A DNA stretch of 64,000 nucleotides, taken from contig JADFUC010000765.1 in NCBI GenBank assembly GCA_019722365.1, positions 930,001 through 994,000 of the forward strand, read 5' to 3'. Source of the stretch: Lithospermum erythrorhizon (Eukaryota; Streptophyta; Magnoliopsida; Boraginales; Boraginaceae). The stretch's first letter is position 1, and each line of letters starts with the position of its first letter. The notes under the pieces were generated by a model. The model had not been told where the DNA came from. It searched no databases and was given only the letters and a program-made list of their open reading frames with translations. The translations under genes and the position numbers were made by a program. This document shows positions 1 to 13,777 of the stretch, one piece after another.

Positions 1-2939
1 ACCTACAAGTAGAATAACATGTAGTCTATGTTCCAAGAATATAATTTGAGAGGTTATTAAATAAATACTTAAGTGGAAATTAAAGGAAAGAAATGGTCAT
101 TGATCTTTTATGAGTAGTAGATGAACATTGGAAGGGTATTAAATAACCCCTTCATTTTTGGCCGGCATAGTAGGACAGATGGATGAAGTCAAAAGTTAAA
201 AGGACAAAATGCTCGTCAATTTTTGTCAATGGTTTTTAGTTACATCATGTTGTAAAATAAATTTTATGTAGCCATCAAGAGCAAAACAATAATAATTTAA
301 ACTTTGGGTTTTGGTACGACTTAATCTTGTAATAAAGGGGAATTTAATTTGATACCTTTCCACAAAAGAAGAACCGAGTAAATAATATTTTGTATTTTTT
401 ACAATGCATGGATGAGTATCCAATATCCACCCATGTTACATGAAATTAGCCCAGACATGGTTTATGTTTTCGACATGTCATTTAAATGGGGGGCGATACT
501 CAATTTGGAATTGAACCAATGTTGTCTGACTTGAGAATGTTTCCACTGAATTAGACTCTGATTATTCTGCCCTCCTTAGCACTTGAATAAGATAGATTTT
601 CCGGTCAAAAACACTTCTACGCTCAACTCAATATTGGTCAAGAATAATTTCTTAATGCAAAACACGTGAATTAATTACTTGAATACCATATATTATATTA
701 CGGGGATTCGTGTATCAAAAACAAAATATATATTACAAGATTGGTGAACTCTATCCAAACGCGTAACAACATATGCAATTTTTACACGGTATTTAAAGTA
801 TAGCCAGGGCGTATGGACTTGATTCCGAAAGTGAGTTTGGATATGAGTTTAGAAGCTTATGGGCTTGATCCTAAGATAGGGTATATATATGACTTAAGAG
901 GATTTGAATTTGATCCTGAAGTACGAGGGATTTAAATATGGATTCAAAGTCTTATGTATTTGAGTTTGGATGGAATTTGGATATATCTTCAATGGATTTA
1001 AAGACTTGTTCTTAAAGAGGATTTAAATTTAGGGACTTTAATATTTTTAATTCCATTTCTTGTAATAGTATTTTTTTTATGGCACTAAACATGTTGTATC
1101 TGGTTGGAACAATTATTAATATAGATTGATAGCATGACAACTCGACTAAGCGTTAAGCGTATATAAGTTTAAAAGTTTTGGTTTACGTAGAGCTGTTGTA
1201 TTATTAATTTTGTCTTGGCATCCTATTGATAGAACGATAAGCTTGGATCCTTTTGTATAAAAATTCACGGAATCGAAATTTCCATTTTGATATATAATTA
1301 TAAATCATATGCCTTCGTGTTGTTTACAAGTAAAGTGGCATCAATATTTTCTCTCAGTCCAAATCACTACTGGAAACAAGTTTGGCACATTGATATAATC
1401 AATAAATAATTCTAAGGAAAAGCTTGCAGTTCTAACAACAATGATTTAGAAAAAAATGATTTAATCTATCTATATATATATATACCTATTATAAAAATGT
1501 AAATATTTTATCCCTAAAATCACAATATAATTACTATTAACAAAATCATAATATATACTCCGTACTATTTCTAATTGTTCATCTCGGATATGTCCAACCA
1601 ACACTATAACTCAAGACTAATTGTGGAGAACTACTTTAGAAAAATACTTATTCTATTAAAAGTAGTAGTTTAGATATCTATTTTATTATTTTAAGTAGTT
1701 TAGATATCATTATACTTAAATACATTTTAAATTATTTTTTTATTAGCAATATATAGATTACATATCATTATAATTAAATACATTTTTAAAAATAAAATCA
1801 TAACTTTTCTTGCTTTTTAAAAATAAAATTATAATCTTGTATAACAAAAATATCAGTATAATAAATTCATTGGGTATAGTATTAATTGACCGGAATAAGA
1901 CAATCTATAATAATAATAATATGAATACGATAAAATAGACATAATAATAAGTTTTATAATCATGACAGCAATAAAACAAAACCAAAGAAAGTGGCTTGAT
2001 ACTCCTAAATTATCAATCATTGATGATTTATTACATACTAGTAATCCGTGCATAGTCCAACCTGTCCAATTTTATTCAAATATTATTTTAATTTTTTTTA
2101 AATAATCATTATATTATAATTACATACATTTAAATAATATCATAATATACTAAAAAAAAATTTTATATCCTAACATATCTATTTAAATAAATACTCTTTA
2201 ATATTAATCTATTTTGACATAAATTTATGAACATTAATTGAAAATAATAATTATATAATGCTTATTAAGGATGAAAAATTCATAACATATAAGAATGTAG
2301 CAACCAACTCAATATTTAGAATACATTGGTAACTAACTACTCGTTGAATTATTTTTTTAAATTGGACAAATGGCACATCAATGTAATGCTTGTGCATCGT
2401 AATAATTATAAAAGTAATAATTTTAAATATTAACTCATTTTAATTGAAAAGTTTATCAAATTTATAAATGTATTAATTATGAAAAAAATTATAAAAGTAA
2501 TAATTTTAAACATTAACTCATTTTAATTGGCAAGTTTATCAAATTTATAAATATATTTGTTAAGCATATATAAGAAGCTCATGTGTCTAATTAAAAAAAT
2601 TACCATACATTAAAAATAATTTTCATTTAATTAATGATTGACATATGACATGCTTCATTGTGCATTTAACCTTCACCAAACAATTAAGGCCCATAAACTA
2701 TATATATGGTATAGATATAACTGTATTCCTGAATCCTGATAATGAATGGTTCCTAACGATCCTTCTTATTAATTAGTTGAAGCTGAACCATTAATTTTCC
2801 ATTGTTAAACAACTTGTTCGAGTTTCCTAATTTTCTATTCCCTAAAAAATTGTCAATTGTTGATTGATGGTTAACTTTTAAATTTATCAATTTAATATTT
2901 TTAATAACAACTATATAATAATACAGCAAAAGAATATCT

Positions 2940-3110
2940 TGGACGGTGCTACAAAAACCGCCATCTAAGTAATTTACTTAGATGGCGGTTTTTGTAACTT
3001 AGATGGCATTTCAAAAAGCATCGTATAAGTACTTATATAATGTTTGACGACGCCTCTTATTATAACGTTTTTTTTTTCTGTCCAAATGCTTTTTTGCGCC
3101 CCATATGAAG
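2940..3110. mobile_element. CACTA-like subterminal repeat block with perfect palindrome
   Basis: Positions 2951-2972 and 2974-2995 are perfect inverted repeats of 22 nt around a single base. The arm contains ACCGCCATCTAAG. Downstream, about 3040-3105 (GACGCCTCTTATTATAACG, then T-run, TGTCCAAATGC) lines up with 6090-6160. That second block ends in TAGTG, as the right end of CACTA (En/Spm) elements does. This copy stops before the TAGTG end, so it looks truncated. No transposase is visible. Classing it as CACTA is an inference from the related block. Confidence 0.45.
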
Positions 3111-5717
3111 CTATTAGCTAAGGTAGGAAATCACCAATTAATGTTAGTTCATGAGTAGGTGTTTATACACCCTACAAGGCTACAAGGCAGCAAATCGAGT
3201 TTTCTCTTCTCCATTCAAGCACATACATATGATAGAAGAATAAAGAAAGTTAATGCCTAATTGATGCTTATGTATCTCAGTAGAACAATAAAAAGTAAGG
3301 ATCCAAAATCCAGGAAGCCTATAAATATACCCCCAATAGATACCTATTTATTGGTCAATTAAAAATTTAAAAGAAAAAATATTGAAAATTAAATATGTAC
3401 AATTTTTTTATTGATGTATCATGAACTTCATCAACATATCGACACAGACCCAAAAAAAGAACATATCGACACAGAGGATCAAGCTATGATATACTCACTT
3501 TTGTTTGATTAAAAACTGCTCACATTTAATTTGGAGATGCCATTACTGTGTTCGTCGTTGAAGTATTGAGCTTAATTCATGAATATAAATTCAAGGAAAG
3601 GACTTCTGATAATAAGTAGCAGCAGCTAATGCTCTTTGAATAATTATTACAAGGAAACAAAGTTTTACTTTAGTGTCTATACAATTTCATTTTTACTATA
3701 TAATTTGAAACACGTTAAAAATTACTTCCTCACCCTGAAAGAATTATCAGATATTTAGTTCTGGTGATGGACTTTTAAAACTTTAAAATCAATTTTTTTT
3801 AATATGATATATAATACTTGATAAAAAAATATCAGTATATCAAATATAAGATTTCAAGTAGAATTGGCCGAAATTGGGCCCCCGATAATCTATTACTACA
3901 GCCAGATGGTTTCCACAGATGTCACTATTGAAGAAGCTTAGCTCAATATACGCATACGTTTCAGACTTCTATTCCCAAACCAACCTTTCCGTTAAATCTA
4001 AACATTCCGAGACCTCAACCGCGACAGTATTCGGCGACTAAAGTCAAGCAACTTTACGCCAATTTTACTTATGACTCAATCGCTACACCGATACTATATC
4101 GAAAACTAAAACGCAACTCGACGCCACCAGAAAAGAGACCATTTCAAAATTAACCTTATTTCAAGTATTTTACAGTTGTCGTGATAGGTTTATTGAAAAT
4201 TAAAATTATAAGGACAGCAAGTTTGATCAAGGGAGAACTACATATAATAAAATAATTCATATCCTTGACTTACTTGCATATATATATATATATCAAATCA
4301 TGCATGAGTGTATATCAGTTGATTAATTTCTCCGATACGTAATACATCATGAATAATTATTTGAAATAGTATAGGCTTAATCATTGGTAGACCCCAAATT
4401 ACAAGGAAATTTGGGACCTAGCAAGACGTGGATTTTAATTATTCTTTCTGGATTGATATCATAGAATAGACTTATTATAGCAGTAGTAATGCATAATTGG
4501 TGTTTGCCCTACAAGCTTCAGTCCCACATCACATACATAGACGAGTGTCTGATCGATCAGTAGCTATTCAATTACATACAGCGAACAATGTTGAAGTTGA
4601 AGTTAAATTTGAATCATCAGCGAAAGCCATCGAACTGTATCCGTGCAACGTGCCTGATAGTAGGTCCCCAAAATATCACTAGAACATTTGGACTATCCTG
4701 ATGGGGATCTACCCAAAATTTACTAGAAGCGCTTTTTTAATTCATCGGGTGCATTAGTGGTGATGGAGCTCCAATGGATAGTCAAATCTATTTCAAGATA
4801 ATTCAATCAACACATATTATGAAAGTGTTTGTTCTTATACATCTTTTAGTTTGTCCACGCTTTAAATAAATTTAATCCGACTTTAACGCACAGATTTCAT
4901 TAAATTTCAAGGCCCATTATTTAGTATGACTATGTTTTCTCTTGTTAGCCTATATAGTAGAGATGTAATATAAGATTATATCAAAATATACATTACTAAT
5001 TAAGATGTTAATGAGCCGAGCCTCACCCTCGCGGCTCGCTCGGGAGTCGAGGTCAGCCTGCCTGCCCATAGCTTTCGAAATGAAGCCGAGCTGCCTTTCA
5101 ACCTGCTGGTTTTCATGTTCTAACTCTGCTATATGTTTATTATTATTTATTTAAATAAAAGTATAAAACTAATACTCTAACTTTCACGACTAATTTTATC
5201 GTCAAGCATCAAGACACATATGACGACCTTTTTTGTTAATTTAGTTAATGCCAATGTCCAATTTATTTATCGAAATTAACGTGTTAACTTTCATTATTTT
5301 TCACACTTCATCCCTTTAAAAATTCAAATTTGCATCGTTTTACTTCTACGCATGAGCCCATCAACGGCACTTTGTTTCCATCCCCAGCTTTGTTTGGTGA
5401 TTGAGTCGAGCGAAAAAATCTCCAGCTCGGGTAACAACTCTAATTACTATTATCGTCATCATAAAAAAATGCATTATATTTTCTTGAGAGGCTGTGTGAT
5501 AGCTCCAGAGTATTTTAATTATCTTCCGAAGTTGATAAGAGATTTGTAGCATCAATATGACGTAATTTCACATTGGGGTCAACATGTATACATTCTTGAG
5601 TTATTTATTTTTCCGCACTTTATTAATTTGGATTGCTCGAATTTCGTGAAATTATCTGGTGCTAATTCCTAACAACTAGTGTTAGAGCTTCAGCTGTGAT
5701 CGTTAATTCAAAAATCA

Positions 5718-6021
5718 ATGGTTGGAAAGGATGGAATAATAACACATGGTGTAGCAAAATTCGATGCAATAGATTTTGCATATTGGAAGATACATATGGA
5801 TGGAGGATTATCTCTATGTGAAGAAATTGAATTTACCTATGTCAGCTAAGTCATAAAATACAAATGAGAATACAAGGAAGAAATTGAATAGGCGAGTTTT
5901 GAAGATCATACGATTATCCTGATCAAAGAATGTTGCTGCTAATGTCACTAAGAAGACCAATACAAAAAGGCTGATTAAAGCTTGGTATGATTTGTATGAT
6001 AAACCTTCTACATGCAAACAA
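5718..6021 (+). pseudogene. Copia-type retrotransposon gag relic
   Basis: Forward translation gives AKFDAIDFAYWKIHMDG near 5755-5805, a form of the 'KFDGxNFxxWKxxM' start of plant Ty1/Copia gag (UBN2-type). Frame changes and stops follow. Near 5945-6018 it becomes readable again: NVTKKTNTKRLIKAWYDLYD, then KPSTCK. This matches the family pattern 'VVKEKTTxDLMKALSxMYEKPS'. The frame is broken, so it cannot make Gag. It ends directly against the CACTA-like end that follows. The family call rests on remembered consensus patterns. Confidence 0.65.
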
Positions 6022-6035
6022 TAACTGTTAATTTA

Positions 6036-6183
6036 GACGGCGTTCGGAAAAGAGCCGTTTAAGAACTTAGACGGCACTCAAAGCTTTTTTACTAGGACGG
6101 TGCCTCCTATTATGATGCTTTTTTGTGAAGTAGTCCAAGTGTTTTTTTTAGCGTCGTCGTATAATTTATTTTTTATAATAGTG
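6036..6183. mobile_element. CACTA-like transposon right terminus (TAGTG end)
   Basis: Short direct and inverted copies of TTAGACGGC- and GACGGTGCC-type motifs are followed by a T-rich stretch and the terminus TTTTTTATAATAGTG. The last five bases, TAGTG (6179-6183), are the complement of the CACTA start used by En/Spm elements. Subterminal short repeats of this kind are typical of the group. The next three bases, ATG, would be the target duplication. I did not find the matching CACTA start in the window, so the element may be partial. Confidence 0.5.
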
Positions 6184-7289
6184 ATGCTTTCCATTTTTCT
6201 ACATAAGAATCAATTTCATCTCATTCAGTTCAAGTTATAAAGAAGCCTCTTTAACTGTCGGCTATTATTGTATCAATGATATGATAATCATAGTCTGATC
6301 TATTTCTTTAGTTTCGTCCTCATCTGTTTGTTTGTAATGCCAGGCCCCAAAAGGTTGGACTCATACTCTTATGGAACATGTATACACAAAGAATTGATAA
6401 CGCCGTCCGAGCAGACGCTGAGGATACAATTATTAATTTAGTTACTCCCTCCATTCCATCCCATGAATTTTGGATATATATATAGTAATGGACTCATACT
6501 CTTATGGAACATGAATACATGTCGGTTGATAATCAATAAAATAATTATTCTTGAAACTCCTAAATTCCTCATTTTGATAGGAGGGTCATTCTCATCATAT
6601 CCGTTCTTCAACCGTTTCTTGTTTAATTTACTCGATGGTGTATGTAAAAGTTTCCACTCCACCACAACAATGAACTCAATTGACCTAACCTCGGAACATA
6701 CCACCTGGCCGACGCTTTAGGCCAGATTAAGGCCACCTCACCGCAATCGATTTATGCTCAACTCTGGCAGCGAATGCCAACGCGGCCAATCCTAAAGCTT
6801 ACAAAGGATAAATGAGAATACCAAATGCGATCGATCATCAAGATATCCTCGCGACGACTCTTCAGAATGCATAAGCACAGAATGGCTGTGAGCCTTAATG
6901 ACGTAGAAACGATCGCTTTTGAAACTCAATTGATGTTATTTTGACTTTTAATTGTTGCTAATAAATTAGGTAAACAATATTACGGGGTATATACTTTCTA
7001 ATAATTTAATTTTTTAACCAAACAAAAATTCGGGGTGTTATGCTTCAAGTAAACATCACATCTTACACAAACATTTCTATGTAATAATTTGGTGTATATA
7101 TAATAATTAACCAATTAGTGGTTTCTTGCAAGGGTGGACTTTCTTGAAAACTCTCTCATTACAATTATATATCTTCTGAAGTATTTCATGCTTGAATAGT
7201 CTGAGATATTCTATGTGAAAAATAAAGGTACTTGTCAATCAACACTACAATTATTTTGTTTTCTCTCTCTCCATCCTTAAGAGTCTCTC

Positions 7290-7297
7290 TATAAAAC
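7290..7297 (+). promoter_or_regulatory. Probable TATA box of the NAC gene
   Basis: The sequence TATAAAAC follows a CT-rich stretch and lies about 255 nt upstream of the NAC start codon at 7551. It is the best TATA match in the proximal upstream region. The transcription start is inferred, not seen. Confidence 0.4.
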
Positions 7298-7550
7298 ACA
7301 CATCCTCCTTGGTTAGATAATATATATATACACACATACACCTCACTAGTTGCCAATCAAAAGCAACAAATTAAAAAGCTTTTTTCCAATACCCCATCTA
7401 TCAGATATACAGTTATCATGCCAAAAACAAATTGAGACACAACATATTCCTTCAACCCTATGAAGTAAACAATAATAATCATCTATATATATATACTTAT
7501 TTTCCCCTCCCATGCAAACATATATTAGAGAAACAAAAGAAATAGCCATC

Positions 7551-10500
7551 ATGGGCTTGAGAGATATCGGAACTACTCTTCCCCCAGGATTTAGGTTTCA
7601 TCCTAGTGATCAAGAATTAGTGTGTCATTATCTAAGAAATAAAATTGAGAATCAAGAAGTTTCAAGGGGCACTTTGGTGGAAATCGACCTTCACATTTGT
7701 GAGCCATGGCAGCTTCCTGGTAAGTCTATCTCATCAGTAAACTTATTATAGCATGCAATTCTCTATATGCAGCAAGAGTGTATTATTAGTGTTGTCAACC
7801 ATCTTAATTTTCTTCTTTTGGGGGGTGGAGGGGGCGAGGGGGGTCCTTAAATTTTATCATAAAGGCTAATATAGTGAAACTAATACTTAGACGGAAGAAT
7901 AATAATAATTGTAAGAACTACTACTATTATACACACTTCATCTTGATTGATCGTGTTAGCATATCCATTGTTTTAATTCTAAGTGAAATATATTGATAAT
8001 AACTCTTAGCTTCTTATTAATTATTGAAAAATAAGAATCATAACTATATATAATAACTTTATTTATAACTTTGATATATGATTTTCGAAGGTGTCTCCAT
8101 AGATCAGAGCTATAGCTGGACCCCTTCATCTTTGTCGTTGCTTTGATTTATTATGTGGTTTCATTTTCTTTCCATTGAGTTCTATAAGATTTCATTTCAA
8201 TTGAACTTTCCTTTTTAAGGGTTTACAACTCGCAAAAATGTTGTAATAGAGCGATCGACAAACATGCATGAGGCAATGAAATGTCTCCGTCTAATAAGGA
8301 CTCTTGCAAAATTCCATTTGCTTGTTTTGGCTCAAAAAACAAGCAAAGATACATATCAAAACGGAGTGATGTAAAAATTTAAAAATTGGGTAACACATTA
8401 TCTGTCTGTTAATTTTATAAGTAATGATAGGTAGCCATTACAAAAATGACATAACAATAATACTAAGGATAAAACTAGGAAATCACTCATCCACTACTAG
8501 GAAAATAGACATTTGTGATAGAATATTAATTTATTACATGGATCTATCATAAATTAATGATAATTAAATGAAAATATATTATTAATATATATTTTGTAAC
8601 AATATCATTTTTATTGTTAAATTTTTTTTGTTAATACTATGATTGTCAAGGATATAAGTAAGAAAATAAATTATTCATTGTTAAAGTTGAATTATCAATA
8701 GCTAACGTATTATAGTAACGATCTACCACTAAGAATGACATAATTTTCTATCATTGATATTCATTTTTATGATTGCACTAGATGTGAATCAAGATATTAG
8801 GGTGTCGTATAAAAACATCTTCTACATAAAAACAGTACTAGTATATATGTATACGGTACATGCATGTCTCCTGTAGCAGCATATTTATATTATATATAAA
8901 GAAAATAAGTATAGTTAGTTATTTAGTTTCACTAATTTATTTTGTCATTTATACCCTTTTTAACTTTAGACTTTTTAATTTAAATTTAATTAATTTGAGA
9001 ATATTTTATAACTTTTTACATAATTGAAGTTATTATATTTGAAATTTAAATAAGGAGTATAAACTAATATCTATCAATAACTTCCGCAAAGAATACGTGA
9101 TTTTATTATACGACAAGAAAGATTTCAGATATTGTACCTAATTTATAATTTGTAAGTTATATAAAATTTTTGCTTAATACATTACATATTGATGATATGT
9201 CACGCAACGCTATAATCAAGTAAGAGAATAATAATAATAATGCAATCGATTTCTATGATAAGAAATGGTGAAGTCATGATAACCTTATCTTTGTCCGGGG
9301 TTGTTGCCACAATGGCAATGCATAAAGGATATCGAGAGGAAATGGGCGATCGAATCTCGACATAAATGTAATGTTGTCTCCTCAAAAAATTTCTCGGGAT
9401 TTCTTATGTGATCGCATCGCTTGCAGTTATTAATTCGCCATAAAAAATTTACCCTATTTTAGCTTGAATCCTCCGGCGCATAAATTTCAACTCCAGAAAA
9501 GAATTAACGCTAAGCATCAAAGATCCTACATAATCTCAGATTTGAATTCAAGCAGCGAAGTTCTGCCCCTCGATCACTGAGTGCTTGGGCCAGACATCCC
9601 GCAATTTGTCCCTCCGAGATCTTGTATCAAAGACGCGGCCGCTTAATGCATTATTGATTCATCATTTTTTTTAAATTGATAAAAATAAACCGTGTGGACC
9701 TTTTATTTTCGACCTTTGAAATTTGTGATTAAAGGTAATAAGAAAGCTTGAGGAAGTATCTTCTAAAAAGGCAATTGCTTGTAGTTGAAGGCTGTTGTCT
9801 TTCTTTTGACGACATGCACATTTATGTAAAAATGATGGATATAGATCATATGAGTTACATGATTACTACAATCAAATTCAACTAGCCATCAAACTTTTTG
9901 AGATGGAGGGATTATGATCCAATTAAGTTTTTTCACTTAAGATTCATAATTTATATACTATGTTTTTTAAAATATTTAAATAAGGATTGATGGAAAGATT
10001 TTAAAGACTCAATGCGAAATTAAAAAAAAGAGGTCCATAATAATATATACTTCTCATAATTTTTAACTGTTATTTTCAATTTTTGCAGTAGTTGTTTAAA
10101 TAACAATAAATTTTTAATAAAAAATAAAAAATTACATTTCAAATATTAAAAAAAATTCAAAAAAAAATTAATGATATCAAAAGTAAATTTTGGAGCCTCT
10201 AAAATGGGGGGGCTAGCGCCGTTTTGTACTAGCCCAACTTAATTTAAATACAACAATAAAAATTATATAAGTGTGTGTATTGATAGAAATGGTAATTATT
10301 AATTAGTTTAATTCCAGAAAATTTCACGTTTATTGATTGAATAAAAGTTAAACAAAGTCACAAACTTCAATTAATTATAGAATTAGAAGATGATCATATT
10401 TTAAGAATCATCATGTTATATTTAGAGACTTAATTTTTAACGCGTGTAAATTCATATATATAACGTTTGATATTTGATGAAAGATATGTCAGATGCTACA

Positions 10501-13500
10501 TATTCTTTTTAATCTATATTATTATTAAGACTGTGAATTTTTATTCAAACTAAAGATGTTTGTTTATTAATCAAGATTAAAACTTTGTTAATTTTTATCC
10601 TTAGCTTGATAATCAATTTGGACAATCTTTTGGTATGGAGGGATTATTAGATTGATGTATATTATATATATATAATTAGTTGAGCAAATATTAAAAAATA
10701 TGCAAAGGAAAGATGATATTTGTGAAAAATAAATAAAAGAGGTACGTACTTGTTACAATGGTAATATATGATGGCATTGTAACCCACCACAGAAAATTAG
10801 AATATTCTAATATATAATTTAATCACTATATTAGATAAATATTAAGACAATGGTAACTGATTACAGAGTATTTAAAATGGGACTGATTGATACAAAAGGA
10901 ATATATGCCTAACAGTTTTTTTGAAAATTTGGGACCTACGAAATGATATGTTCCCACAGGATGTTAGTCGGCCCTGATATATTCTCTATGTGGTAAATTT
11001 TCATTAATTAAATTTGATGTTGATTCTCTTAAATTATGAAATTTTTATATTAGATGAGAACATTTATTATTGTGTCATACACGGGGACGTTTATGGGAAC
11101 AGATGATTCCGACATCATTACCCCAATTTGCTAGTATATGCGTAACTAATTTGGGATAAACTTGTAACTAACACGTCATGCATCTACATAACGTTTCTTC
11201 ATTATACTTGTACTAAAAAATGAAAATCAAATAATTTAATTTCAATGAAATTATTGGAGGAAAGTAATTTTTCAGTTGAAAAATACAGTTGTTTAGAGGT
11301 CTCCAATGATTAATTCACTAATTTTAGAGCCTATGTGATGGGATGTGATTGGGTGATGCAGATTGAGTAGCGTCCGGAAAATGACAAGAACGTACTTCAA
11401 TTATTGAAATAAATAAATAATATGTAATTAAAATAAATTGCACAATTATCTGGACCAAATCACAATTAACTTGATACGTAAATATCTATTTGGCTAACCA
11501 ACATACTTTAATTATTTAAAATGAAAAAAACTATTTCAAATCATTTTAAATACTCTATATTATTCATATTTAATTAAAAACTAATCCTATCAATATTTAA
11601 AAACCATATTAATTATTGTTGTGCATAAGCTATAAGCTAAAAATTGATGTACGGTACATAAACATCTATCGATGACTAACATTTATATTGGTCATCCGAA
11701 ATATTCGCATTTGTGGTGATTAATATTTTATTGTTGTATGAGTAACATTTACATAACTTTTGAGTGATGTAAGATCGAGTGATATATATTTATATGCCTA
11801 TCGAGTAATAGGAACATTAGTTATGTGTTAGTTTAACTTATGCACCACGTCGGTCGTGGACCGTCCCCTTTAAAATGAAATTAGGTTCGAAAAATTAAAA
11901 TTAAAATCTAGATATTACAAATCCTAATTTATGATGCATTTTGTATCAATCGGCCATCTCTTCCCTTTCATTATTTTGGTGCTACTTGAGTACTTTCAAG
12001 TTTCAAGTCAGCCAAACTAATCCAAAGTACAATAATTTCGATATATTATTTTTGCATGCATGGACAGAGCGAATTATCGTAGGTCATTATTACTCTTGGA
12101 TCATTATTACCTCCTAAATTTCTTGGAATACTAATTTTTACAGAGTATCATATAATTTTCTTTTAACTTCAAAAATATTTTAACATACATTTCACTTCCT
12201 TATTACCATACAGTTTTAAAATTTACATAATATAATATGATCCACTTTAATTTGTCAGACTAATAAATAACGAATATTTCTATTTGTCTGCTTAATAACA
12301 AAATTGACTAGTTTGTTATAGGCAATGATTTGCAGAGATACTAATTGATATATTTCCATAATACAAGCTTGTGTGACATCTCAATGTACATATCAATTAA
12401 CATAGTTTTGTCCCTACAACCTCAAATTGAGCTATTATAGTGAAATTCATTCGGACCACTAATTATTCTTACCTTTTTTTTCATTTGAAATCCAGAAGTG
12501 GCGAAGCTGAATTCCACAGAATGGTATTTTTTTAGCTATAGAGATCGAAAGTATGCAACGGGGTTTAGAAGCAACAGGGCTACAACTGCTGGGTACTGGA
12601 AAGCTACAGGCAAAGATCGAGTTGTTCGTGATCCTAAAGCTCGTTTGGTTGTTGGAATGAGAAAGACCCTTGTTTTCTATAGGCATCGAGCCCCAAATGG
12701 TATCAAAACTGGTTGGATCATGCATGAATTTCGTCTCCAAGATCCAAATACACCACCTAAGGTACTTTTTATTATGTGCATGCATATCGTATAATTTGAT
12801 TTTAAGAGTTAATTGCTAATTTGATTCCAGATAATTTGGTCAATTGAGTTTTGGTCCCCGATAGATCAAAGTTGGGATTTAGTCCTAGAATGACATCCTG
12901 ATGCTAGCCTGGGTCCCCTAAATTTCACGAAAACGATAATTTGCTAATTTTGTAATGGCATCAAGTTGTAATTAAACCGCACACATAGCCACTTTCATGA
13001 CTAATTCCCAACATTCAACTATCGCACCAATACACAAATTATCCCAACAAAACGTGAAAAAACGTAGTTAAAAACTGACCATACTTCCAAATCCACATAC
13101 CCATCAAGTTTGATTTCCATGCGAACATCGCCGATCGAAACTATAAGTGTTTCGAATCAGGATAATCGAATTAAAAAATTTAACATACGTGAGTGATCAT
13201 TGGTGTCATTTAAAGATTTTTTACAATTACATGCTTGAATAGTAAATGTGCCAAACCTTTTAGATGGAATGAATAATCCACTCATTTCATCTAAATGACT
13301 CAACCTGCTAGCTAAAATTGAACTTATATATGTTTTATCACTAAATTAAACATTCATTTTGATAACTTTTGACAGGAAGATTGGGTATTATGTAGAGTTT
13401 TCCACAAAGGTAAAAGTGAAAATAGCAATTACAAAATTAGCCCCTCAAGTTCTACACATCATACAGAAGCAGCTGGTCATGTGTCTTCTCAAAGTTTCTT

Positions 13501-13777
13501 TTGTACAGCTTCAACTTCTCAAAGCCAACTTGACCAGCATGAAAGTATTACACATTCATATACTTTGTTGAATTGGCCATCGGTCCCAGAAGATAATCTA
13601 AAATTATCTAATGAAATAGCTGAAACTCCATCAAATAATATCATGATGAACACCCATCAGTGTGAAGATGATGATTTTGGGTTCCTACTAGACATGAATT
13701 TTCAAGAACACATAGCAACACCAAATTATGAGAATATTACGTTTCAAGAAGATACAAACAGTTTCATGTTCAGGTGA
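7551..13777 (+). CDS. NAC-domain transcription factor (ANAC074 / NAC21-22-like)
   Basis: Three exons, 7551-7719, 12496-12761 and 13376-13777, join in frame through GT-AG junctions to give 278 residues. The ATG at 7551 was chosen because it gives the family start [16 protein letters not shown]; the frame is open further upstream without homology. NAC subdomains are all present: [19 protein letters not shown] (about residues 9-27), [50 protein letters not shown] (DNA contact), [17 protein letters not shown] (dimer/DNA), and [13 protein letters not shown] closing the domain. The C-terminal third is Ser/Thr/Asn-rich and ends in an acidic patch with hydrophobics ([14 protein letters not shown]), a likely activation region. 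The N-terminus resembles Arabidopsis ANAC074 from memory, so a nuclear plant-specific regulator is sure but the orthology is not. Intron 1 is unusually long (4776 nt). Confidence 0.93.
7720..12495 (+). other. Long first intron of the NAC gene
   Basis: The intron begins GTAAGT at 7720 and ends TCCAG at 12495, after the first third of the NAC domain. It is AT-rich and gene-free, and much longer than the second intron (614 nt). It contains a CACTA-like start at 8492 and several T-runs and TA-rich tracts. Expansion by transposable elements is the likely reason for its size. Confidence 0.75.
8492..8790. mobile_element. Possible CACTA-type element start inside the NAC intron
   Basis: CACTACTAGGAAAATAGACA at 8492 resembles the CACTAC(T/A)AGAAAA terminal repeat widespread in plant En/Spm elements. 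After it come short repeated motifs (GATAGA, CTATCAT, TTGTTAA) in both orientations up to about 8790. I found no matching inverted end with TAGTG nearby, so limits are uncertain and it may be a decayed fragment. Confidence 0.3.

Larger units (their letters stand above)
1..7280. other. Gene-free 5' flank with transposon debris
   Basis: I see no host gene here. All long frames are short, lack family motifs and sit in AT-rich sequence. Recognisable content is limited to a CACTA-like block with a perfect palindrome (about 2940-3110), a Copia gag relic (about 5718-6021), a CACTA right end (about 6036-6183) and short TA runs (1471-1484, about 4278-4293). A GC-richer patch at about 5030-5110 has no recognised identity. 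Confidence 0.6.
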
